Translations under genes and position numbers: made by a program
From: Candidatus Wirthbacteria bacterium CG2_30_54_11
GTDB lineage: Bacteria > Patescibacteriota > CG2-30-54-11
Assembly: GCA_001873755.1 (NCBI GenBank)
Contig: MNZT01000111.1
Coordinates: 1-6,858 of the forward strand
Length of the DNA stretch: 6,858 nucleotides
Reading direction: 5' to 3'
In this document: positions 1 to 4,970 of the stretch, in pieces
Numbering within the stretch: position 1 is the first letter of the stretch
How the letters are laid out: every line of letters starts with the position of its first letter
Notes under the pieces: model-generated
Seen by the model: only the letters and a program-made list of their open reading frames with translations
Told to the model about the DNA's origin: nothing
The model's database searches: none

Positions 1-96
1 AGAACTATTTCAGAAAATCCTTGTCCCTGATTTACATATTATTAAACTTTGACTCCCCACTACTTTTGAGGCTCATCTCTTGACTGGAAAAGACTA

Positions 97-193
97 GGGC
101 GACTGGCTCTGCGTGTCTGAGAGCCGTATGCGGGAAAACCGCACGTACGGTTCGATGAGGGGACGGAGGGCTAACGCCCTCCTCCTACTCTAC
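97..193 (+). ncRNA. 3' end of a group II intron (domains V and VI)
   Basis: This is the catalytic end of a self-splicing, retrotransposing group II intron; the rest lies left of the window. Domain V is 121-153. Its lower stem pairs 121-128 with 146-153 and contains the AGC triad at 122-124 opposite GUU at 150-152. A CG bulge sits at 144-145, and an upper stem pairs 129-133 with 139-143 around a GAAAA loop. Domain VI follows: 165-171 pairs with 176-182 around UAAC, and the bulged branch-point A is probably 187, six bases before the 3' splice site at C193. The final CCUACUCUAC fits the family's AY end. Pairings were read by hand from the sequence. No reverse-transcriptase C-terminus is recognisable in bases 1-96, which are AT-rich and may be domain IV or DNA beyond a 5' truncation. 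The left limit given here is arbitrary, and the intron subclass cannot be assigned. Confidence 0.88.
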
Positions 194-208
194 TGTATGG
201 GTCAATCT

Positions 209-225
209 GCCGGGGAGGTTCCGGC
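209..225 (-). terminator. Short GC-rich hairpin at the end of the minus-strand gene string
   Basis: GCCGG (209-213) and CCGGC (221-225) form a 5-bp stem with a 7-base loop, starting at the last base of the DUF5661 stop codon. Read on the minus strand it sits where an operon terminator would be, but no T-run follows, so intrinsic termination is weakly supported. The intron 3' splice site is 15 bases further on. Confidence 0.35.
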
Positions 226-491
226 TATTTGCCTTCTGCTATCCGCTCCATTTCGTAGAGCCGGGTGTAGTAGTCGGGGATCTCTTTCAGATGGGCGAGC
301 GCTATTTTGCCGGTCAGGACCGGGTCGTCGTGGGTGACGTCGGTCTGGGGATCGACGGTGCCGTGCTCCAACTCTACATCGAGTCCCATGCGGTACTGTT
401 CCACATCCCAGGGCACTGAATTCCAGTCGATCCCGATCCGTGTCCCGATCTCGCGGGCTTGCTCGGCGGTGAATACTTTGGCGGGTGACAT
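225..491 (-). CDS. DUF5661 family protein (88 aa)
   Basis: This is a small soluble protein of a conserved family of unknown function. I recognise the overall pattern of DUF5661: an N-terminal FTAEQAREIGTRIGIDW, then YRMGLDVELEHG, a DPVLTGKIALAHLKEIPDY block and a final Tyr-Thr-Arg-Leu helix. It has no signal peptide or membrane segment and no recognisable catalytic motif. The ATG at 491 is preceded by CAGGAG seven bases upstream, a good Shine-Dalgarno, so this start is well supported. It is the last gene of the minus-strand string, 42 bases after the methyltransferase stop. A group II intron ends 31 bases beyond its stop codon and leaves the reading frame intact. The family assignment is from memory of the pattern; the cellular role is unknown. 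Confidence 0.88.
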   Translation of the reverse strand: MSPAKVFTAEQAREIGTRIGIDWNSVPWDVEQYRMGLDVELEHGTVDPQTDVTHDDPVLTGKIALAHLKEIPDYYTRLYEMERIAEGK

Positions 492-533
492 GACGGACTC
501 CTGATAAAAGTAATTCTGTTCTGAAATGATCTG

Positions 534-1004
534 CTAGAAATACCGGTGGACTTTTTGACAATAATTTTTGTAACTGTCCCCAAACGCAGCAGTCAGGAAG
601 CGTTCTTCTCCGAGGATGATGAAATGATAGATGATGAGGCTGTAGAGACCCAGTCCGCTGATCAGAACCGTATGCATGTACAGCATGGAGGATAGGGTCA
701 TGAGATGGAATCCCAGGTACATGGGATTGCGGCTGAAGCGATAGATCCCCTGCACTTTCAGAAAGGTTTTTTCGACCGGAAGCCCCATGCGGGTAGAGCC
801 GCCCAGACCGGACAGGCTGATGCCGGCCAGGACCAGGCCGGTCACAAAGACGGTCAACGCCAGCAGATCGGAGGGGTAAAAGGGGCTGCCAACAGAGAGA
901 TCGTACGCCGCGGACAGAAATGCCACGATCATGGTGATGATGCCGGCGGCTTTTCCGGTAATAAAGAACAAAGGATGAATGGTCGGGCGGCCGATGAAAT
1001 TCAT
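534..1004 (-). CDS. ICMT/PEMT-like membrane methyltransferase (156 aa)
   Basis: This is an integral membrane protein of the isoprenylcysteine carboxyl methyltransferase / phospholipid methyltransferase superfamily, whose members use S-adenosylmethionine to methylate lipid-like substrates at the membrane. Hydrophobic segments lie at about residues 13-33, 47-64 and 95-131, the last being a hairpin. The superfamily's C-terminal signature is present: RNPMYLGF at 92-99, EERFL at 133-137 and FGDSYKNY at 141-148. The length is normal for bacterial members. The ATG at 1004 has GAGGA five bases upstream and lies 16 bases after the stop of the preceding membrane protein gene, so the two are probably co-transcribed. 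Bacterial homologues are mostly uncharacterised and the substrate cannot be read from the sequence. Family confidence is high; specificity is unknown. Confidence 0.87.
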   Translation of the reverse strand: MNFIGRPTIHPLFFITGKAAGIITMIVAFLSAAYDLSVGSPFYPSDLLALTVFVTGLVLAGISLSGLGGSTRMGLPVEKTFLKVQGIYRFSRNPMYLGFHLMTLSSMLYMHTVLISGLGLYSLIIYHFIILGEERFLTAAFGDSYKNYCQKVHRYF

Positions 1005-1020
1005 AGGATCCTCGATAGAG

Positions 1021-1845
1021 TTACGGTCTGGTTTGATCCTTTTTTCCCCGGATGAACCAGAAGGTAAATCCGGCGCTGACCATGGATATCAGGTACGCCA
1101 GGATCGTCCCGCCTATTAAACCATAGTACGGGTATGTATAGCGAACCGCCATGCCGTAGATGCCCACCGTTATCATGCCGGTCACCAGCATGGACCGGGT
1201 CATGGACCGGACGAAATCGAGTCCCTGGGAGCGGTAGTTGATGATCAGGGTGGAGGTGAACACGGCCGGAAAGGCTGCGAACAGGCCGCCGAATACCGGG
1301 CCTCCGGTCTTGCTCATGAACACGGCGAGCGCGATGATCGAGCCGCCGAACAGACCACGCAGGAGGATCTGGGGAACAGTGTATTCTTTTTTGCGCTGGG
1401 TGGCCGACGGCAGGTGCAGGCATCTGGTCATGACCAGATGCGAGCAGACGAGGATGACCAGATAGCAGGCCACCGCCCCTGCGAAACTATTGACACGAAG
1501 GATCACGGTCAGCGATGACAGGACCAGCCACATGGCCAGGGCACCGGTCAGTCCCACCGCGAAGCCCTTGCGGGCCAAGGCCGCAAAGCACACGAGGAAC
1601 AGGCCGGTGAATCCCATGATGAGCGGGAACACCGTGGTCGCCTCCGCAGCCTGTGCGGGGGACTGGTTGAGCCCGATGAAGAAAAAGGCGACCACAGCCG
1701 TGGAGGGCAGGCTTCCCACGAAGCCTCCGATCCTGGCCCCGAAGCGGTCAGCCGCCAGCGTCGCCAGGGCGATCCAGGTCCCCCCGACCCCAAATGCGCA
1801 GACGATGTTCAGCCACAGGGCTCCACTGAGCATGACAGTCCCCAT
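1021..1845 (-). CDS. Polytopic membrane protein with internal duplication (274 aa)
   Basis: This is a very hydrophobic protein with about eight to ten predicted membrane segments and almost no soluble part except a basic linker near residues 141-157. Two halves are related. Residues 34-62 (GGFVGSLPSTAVVAFF core) and 179-207 (GGLFAAFPAVFTSTLI core) share a G-G-x-x-(G/A)-(S/A)-x-P pattern entering a membrane helix, suggesting a duplicated transport-like fold. This pattern is reminiscent of GlpM/DUF3147-type membrane proteins, but I would not assign it firmly. The ATG at 1845 lies three bases after the stop of the cysteine-cluster gene, indicating translational coupling. A second ATG at residue 5 (1833) is an alternative start with GGGG six bases upstream. 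Neither start has a strong ribosome-binding site. A transport role is inference only. Confidence 0.8.
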   Translation of the reverse strand: MGTVMLSGALWLNIVCAFGVGGTWIALATLAADRFGARIGGFVGSLPSTAVVAFFFIGLNQSPAQAAEATTVFPLIMGFTGLFLVCFAALARKGFAVGLTGALAMWLVLSSLTVILRVNSFAGAVACYLVILVCSHLVMTRCLHLPSATQRKKEYTVPQILLRGLFGGSIIALAVFMSKTGGPVFGGLFAAFPAVFTSTLIINYRSQGLDFVRSMTRSMLVTGMITVGIYGMAVRYTYPYYGLIGGTILAYLISMVSAGFTFWFIRGKKDQTRP

Positions 1846-1848
1846 CAG

Positions 1849-2106
1849 TTAGTGCGGCTTGGTCTTCTCCTCCAGGTCGGTCAGATACGCCATCGCCTCC
1901 TCCCGAGTCTGTCCGCACATCTCGCGGCCGGGCTTCAGTCCCGCACAAACTCTGGGGAATTCCGGCGTATCATGGATCATACAGGCATTGTCCACGGTCA
2001 GATTGGCACACCTGACCCCGGCCGGCTTGCCATCCGGCATGCCGGGTAGAGAGGACGAGATCGAGACAGCGATACAGCAGGCTCCGCAGCCTGGGCGGCA
2101 GTGCAT
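1849..2106 (-). CDS. YkgJ-family cysteine-cluster protein (85 aa)
   Basis: This is a small protein with eight cysteines (residues 3, 7, 10, 11, 33, 42, 54 and 64), beginning MHCRPGCGACC. It has the characteristic PGMPDGKPAGVRC, CMIHDTPEFPRVC and REMCG blocks of the YkgJ/UPF0153 family, thought to bind zinc or an Fe-S cluster; the function is unproven. I chose the ATG at 2106 because known family members begin directly at the cysteine block and because the paralogous pseudogene at 3078 begins at the same codon. The open frame runs further up to 2148, but those 14 extra residues overlap the upstream gene in another frame and do not look like the family. The gene starts four bases after the stop of the AT-rich upstream gene, with only a weak GGAAG 11-12 bases before the ATG. 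It may therefore depend on that gene's transcription and coupling. Confidence 0.88.
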   Translation of the reverse strand: MHCRPGCGACCIAVSISSSLPGMPDGKPAGVRCANLTVDNACMIHDTPEFPRVCAGLKPGREMCGQTREEAMAYLTDLEEKTKPH

Positions 2107-2110
2107 AGAA

Positions 2111-2728
2111 TTAGTCTTCCGACGCAATGATACTTGCGAGAAATGCATTGATCGGTACGCTTTCCCATGTTTTCAAATCGTTATAGTCGTTACTTTTTCT
2201 ATATCGTTCATTCATCAATGTCAATGCGCGCTGTAAAATTTGTATTTCATTAGCATTTAAAAATTGTAGAACACCATGAATAAGTATCGGGACAGAGAAA
2301 GCGACTTGCTGCAAAGTACCATTAGTTGGTATCTCTGTTGAAATGTGCCGTAATAGTCCCGAAAGTGAATAAAGTATTGCAATAAAACTGTAGTATTGTC
2401 CGGTCGGCTTGGCTAATCTCACAACATCGTCTATATCTGCAATTTTCAAGATGTTAGGATTTTCTGTTATATCTGAGATAACAATGTTATCTATCGATGT
2501 CAGCAGTAAATCGTAAGCATTAATGGAATCGGGTTGATTTGGATCGATATTAACTAACATTTTTGCGTAGTAATGTAGAACCATTCTTATATATTCAGGA
2601 CTAACTAATCCGGAGTGTAGCTTTTCAAATTCGATAGAAGTGTTGTTATCGTCATCAAAGGTAATCGTTGCTTTTAATATCGGTATCTGTTTTCGCTTGG
2701 AACTGAATAGGTTAGTTAAGATACCCAT
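2111..2728 (-). CDS. Hypothetical protein, unrecognised, AT-rich (205 aa)
   Basis: I do not recognise this family. The protein looks soluble and mostly helical, with a basic N-terminus (SSKRKQ), a short beta-like stretch rich in acidic residues and Asn (near residues 20-35), then several amphipathic helices. One of these contains the moderately hydrophobic FSVPILIHGVLQFL stretch. No signal peptide or catalytic motif is visible. Two starts are possible. The ATG at 2734 has GAGG only three bases away. The ATG at 2728 (MGILTNLFSS) has the same GAGG at nine bases, a normal spacing, and is preferred. Base composition is clearly AT-richer than the operon downstream, which suggests horizontal transfer. 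It ends four bases before the intact YkgJ-type gene and is flanked upstream by a decayed copy of that same gene, so it seems to have entered at this locus. Confidence 0.78.
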   Translation of the reverse strand: MGILTNLFSSKRKQIPILKATITFDDDNNTSIEFEKLHSGLVSPEYIRMVLHYYAKMLVNIDPNQPDSINAYDLLLTSIDNIVISDITENPNILKIADIDDVVRLAKPTGQYYSFIAILYSLSGLLRHISTEIPTNGTLQQVAFSVPILIHGVLQFLNANEIQILQRALTLMNERYRKSNDYNDLKTWESVPINAFLASIIASED

Positions 2729-2853
2729 AATCATTTACCTCGAAATAAAGATGTTCAGGGTAGTGATTCCATAGACTGTGTTCGTGTAGCCTATGATCGG
2801 CTAGAGAAGAGTAGTGTAAGTTTACGGATGCAATTATTAATCAAATCTGGTCA

Positions 2854-3078
2854 TTAGTTCCGGTTGGCCAGGTGCTTTATAGTGTCCTTTTTGTCTTCCC
2901 GCACATTTCGCGGTTTGGCTTCAGATCGGTACAGACAGCAGGATAGTCGGGGCTGTCATGGATCAAGCGGGTGTTATCAATGGTCGGGTGGCACAGCTGC
3001 CCCGTCCGGCATACCCGGAAGATTTGATGAGATCGAGATGGCGATGCAGCAGGCCCCGCAGCCTGGACGGCAGTGCAT
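2854..3078 (-). pseudogene. Decayed second copy of the YkgJ-type cysteine-cluster gene
   Basis: Starting with ATG at 3078, the frame reads MHCRPGCGACC, then the same PGMPDG block as the intact gene, and hits TGA at 2979-2977 after 33 codons. Homology resumes in another frame (TIDNTRLIHDSPDYPAVC, then REMCG) and shifts again in an A-run near 2890, with a last match ending at the TAA at 2856-2854. By eye, relative to the intact copy it has a roughly 13-base deletion that removes the VRC cysteine region plus a 1-base deletion nearby. The first 75 or so bases are about as similar as diverged paralogues, not a fresh duplicate. There is no sign that it makes a functional protein. The stretch 2735-2853 between it and the next gene holds nothing else I can support. 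Confidence 0.85.
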
Positions 3079-3121
3079 GGGAGGATCCCTTTGCTCCAGC
3101 ATGTATACTGGAACTGATTAT

Positions 3122-3138
3122 GATTGCGGTCAGCAATC
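3122..3138 (-). terminator. Weak hairpin downstream of the TOPRIM gene
   Basis: GATTGC (3122-3127) and GCAATC (3133-3138) form a 6-bp stem with a 5-base loop, about 40 bases past the TOPRIM stop codon. Only a mixed AT stretch follows on the minus strand, so a terminator role is tentative. Confidence 0.25.
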
Positions 3139-3172
3139 TGGTTAGAGGCGAAATAGATTCGTGCGTTCAATC

Positions 3173-3195
3173 GTGAATCAATAGATGTGATTCAC
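3173..3195. repeat. 8-bp inverted repeat spanning the TOPRIM stop codon
   Basis: GTGAATCA (3173-3180) and TGATTCAC (3188-3195) are perfect inverted repeats separated by seven bases. On the minus-strand mRNA this hairpin includes the last codons and the TGA stop of the TOPRIM gene. It could protect the transcript 3' end or help termination, but no U-run follows. Confidence 0.4.
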
Positions 3196-3672
3196 TGCCT
3201 CTAACTCTTCCTCTTTGTTTTTTATCGGTTTCATGATCCGATTCCACAAGTCAGAATTGATAAATTCTGCTATCCGTTTTGTGGCTACGTGGTTGAGCCT
3301 TCTTTTTGAGCAGTTCATAGCACCGAGGACTTTTTTGATTTCATCCTCCGCGTTATCGATTTGCCAGATTATGGTGAACTGAGAGTACTTATTCTCCAGA
3401 TTTTTTTTGGCAGTTCCCCATTTTTTCCTGGCCTGCAAACATTCTCTCTTCAGTTGATCCAGGTCGATAAAACAAAGGATTAAGTCGTAACTCCTCTCCG
3501 CACACAACTTGATGCAGCGATCAAGAATGATTTCTGGTGAACACCCTGATGCGCCATCACAAGTCACTTCCCATTTTTTGGTGTGGTATTTGAATTTTGA
3601 TAAGTCACTTAAAGACATCAAAAAATATTTATCTCTGCCACCTTCACCAAACAATAGACAGGTGTACTTCAT
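3178..3672 (-). CDS. Stand-alone TOPRIM-like protein, partner of the ATPase (164 aa)
   Basis: This small soluble protein carries what reads as a TOPRIM metal-binding core. An N-terminal hydrophobic strand leads into GEGGRDKYFL (invariant-type Glu10), and a second strand (LILCFIDLDQLK) supplies Asp70 and Asp72 as the DxD motif. TOPRIM proteins bind Mg2+ and often cut or nick nucleic acid. The C-terminal half is helical and basic (NCSKRRLNHVATKR). The length is below the roughly 200 residues usual for RloB/AbiLii. The sequence is not an obvious match to RloB, DUF4435 (PARIS AriB) or DUF4276, so the subfamily is open. The start ATG at 3672 lies three bases after the ATPase stop, with AAGAG about eight bases upstream inside the ATPase gene; coupled translation is likely. 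A nuclease or effector role in an ATPase-controlled defence module is inference from motif and neighbour. Confidence 0.8.
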   Translation of the reverse strand: MKYTCLLFGEGGRDKYFLMSLSDLSKFKYHTKKWEVTCDGASGCSPEIILDRCIKLCAERSYDLILCFIDLDQLKRECLQARKKWGTAKKNLENKYSQFTIIWQIDNAEDEIKKVLGAMNCSKRRLNHVATKRIAEFINSDLWNRIMKPIKNKEEELEAVNHIY

Positions 3673-3675
3673 GGT

Positions 3676-4857
3676 TTATACTCTTATTTTTGGGAATGCC
3701 CCGTATGCCCCGGATAGATACTTCGCCAAAAAGTTTTCATCGGGTCTGATATTTGGAACTTTATTGAGGCGGAGGACTGAACTGGAACCCTTGGTTTTTT
3801 TATCGACCAGGTATATTTGATGCATATCTAATTTATTCATGAAACCAAGAGAGTTTGATGAAAAAATAAATTGGGATTTTTTATTTTTATTTTCATCAAT
3901 AAAATATCCAATCAGTTTGTTCAGGGCTTCCGGGTGAAGCCCAAATTCAATTTCATCTATAATGACAATGTTGTTGTTATTCAAAGCACTCAAAATGTTT
4001 GCCATAGCAAAAAAAAGAGACTGCGTCCCGGTCGATTCGTAGTTGAAATCAAGTTTATTATTCCCTTTTGCAGCATGAATGCCTTTCACGGATATCGAAG
4101 AAATTCCATTTTCTTGAATTTGTTTCTTTATTTCAAAACCATGTAAGCCGATATCGAAGCGGCAAATGAAGTTTTCAACTTTTTGTTTGAGATCTGGAGA
4201 GCGCAGGTACATTTGCAGGGTGTTGATTTGGTGAGGCAATTGATTTATGCCACCTCGTTCATTGATGTTTGTTTTGAAGCCTGAAAAGTAATCATAGACA
4301 CTGTTGATGATATCTATGCTATACGTCGATTTCTTAATAAAAGCGATGAAAGAGACATCTTCTCGTACTTTCGGAAAAGCATCTTCTGTGAGATTTTTGA
4401 AATACTCTTTGTTTATCCTGATGATTGAAGTTGCTTGCCTAGTGAAGAGTTCTTCTTTTCTGGCGCCTTTTTGAATTTTTTGGACAAATAAAGACTCATT
4501 TATTATTATTTTTTCTTGAAGAGAAAAATCATAGAAATATATTGAACCACTATTCTCAAATTCAATTGAAAAGGATGAAGGGTCAGCATTGTTAAAAAAG
4601 GTTTTTTTCGCAATTTCATTGACCAGAGCCGAATCATCATTGATTTCCCTACAGACAAAATACCCGAGAAAACTAAACAATCTCATCACGTTAGTTTTGC
4701 CGGATGCATTCTTCCCAATGAATCCAGCAATTTTTGTAATTTGGTCGCCGGTTTCTGATTGATAATAATCGTACGTTTTTTTCTTTGTTGCCAGGAAGTT
4801 AATTTCCTGTTCTTTTGAAAAAGAATAGAAATTGCTGAATTTTACTTTTCTTATCAT
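3676..4857 (-). CDS. AAA/ABC-type ATPase, AbiLi/RloA-like (COG1106 type), putative phage defence (393 aa)
   Basis: This is a complete SMC-like ATPase. The N-terminus (IRKVKFSNFYSF) and the Walker A GKNASGKT at residues 48-55 come first. A variable middle of about 200 residues follows, then a signature-like ESTGTQSLFF at 274-283 and the Walker B NIVIIDEIEFGLHP at 296-309 with Asp301-Glu302. The C-terminal YLSGAYGAFP (380-389) matches the ending typical of COG1106/RloA/AbiLi proteins. These ATPases act with a small TOPRIM partner in abortive-infection systems, and such a partner is encoded immediately downstream. One oddity is that the usual T-H switch region reads FSSNS (332-336), without the histidine. 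The ATG at 4857 has only a weak GAG/GAAAA purine stretch upstream. Its own promoter lies at 4917-4889. The gene is AT-richer than the flanking operon, consistent with acquisition. Family is fairly sure; defence activity is inferred. Confidence 0.87.
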   Translation of the reverse strand: MIRKVKFSNFYSFSKEQEINFLATKKKTYDYYQSETGDQITKIAGFIGKNASGKTNVMRLFSFLGYFVCREINDDSALVNEIAKKTFFNNADPSSFSIEFENSGSIYFYDFSLQEKIIINESLFVQKIQKGARKEELFTRQATSIIRINKEYFKNLTEDAFPKVREDVSFIAFIKKSTYSIDIINSVYDYFSGFKTNINERGGINQLPHQINTLQMYLRSPDLKQKVENFICRFDIGLHGFEIKKQIQENGISSISVKGIHAAKGNNKLDFNYESTGTQSLFFAMANILSALNNNNIVIIDEIEFGLHPEALNKLIGYFIDENKNKKSQFIFSSNSLGFMNKLDMHQIYLVDKKTKGSSSVLRLNKVPNIRPDENFLAKYLSGAYGAFPKIRV

Positions 4858-4865
4858 TACTTTTT

Positions 4866-4881
4866 CTCAATAATGCTTGAG
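4866..4881. promoter_or_regulatory. Small inverted repeat in the ATPase leader
   Basis: CTCAA (4866-4870) and TTGAG (4877-4881) form a 5-bp inverted repeat with a 6-base spacer. It lies directly at the predicted transcription start, between the promoter and the ATG at 4857. It could be an operator or a small leader hairpin that limits expression of the module. It is short enough to occur by chance. Confidence 0.25.
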
Positions 4882-4888
4882 TAGACTA

Positions 4889-4917
4889 ACTATACTACAT
4901 TACGAGAAATATATCAA
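4889..4917 (-). promoter_or_regulatory. Sigma70-type promoter for the ATPase-TOPRIM pair
   Basis: On the minus strand, TTGATA (4917-4912) and TATAGT (4894-4889) are separated by exactly 17 bases; each hexamer matches five of six consensus positions. The predicted start near 4882 gives a leader of about 25 bases to the ATPase ATG. No other good promoter is visible within the ATPase-TOPRIM unit, so it should serve both genes. Confidence 0.72.
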
Positions 4918-4970
4918 GTTAATACAATTTTTTGTACCAACTTTACACGTGGCGATCTTCGATAGATTGT

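Noticed and set aside
113..337. Plus-strand open frame of 74 codons over the intron end.
   Set aside because: Its first half is a translation of domains V and VI, a common false gene; it then runs antisense to DUF5661.
2107..2148. Longer N-terminus for the cysteine-cluster protein starting at 2148.
   Set aside because: The extra 14 residues overlap the upstream gene, and both gene copies show the family start at the MHCRPGCG codon.
2735..2853. Possible promoter (TTAATA, 16 bases, TACACT) for the 205 aa gene.
   Set aside because: Each hexamer matches only about four of six consensus positions, which is expected by chance in AT-rich DNA.
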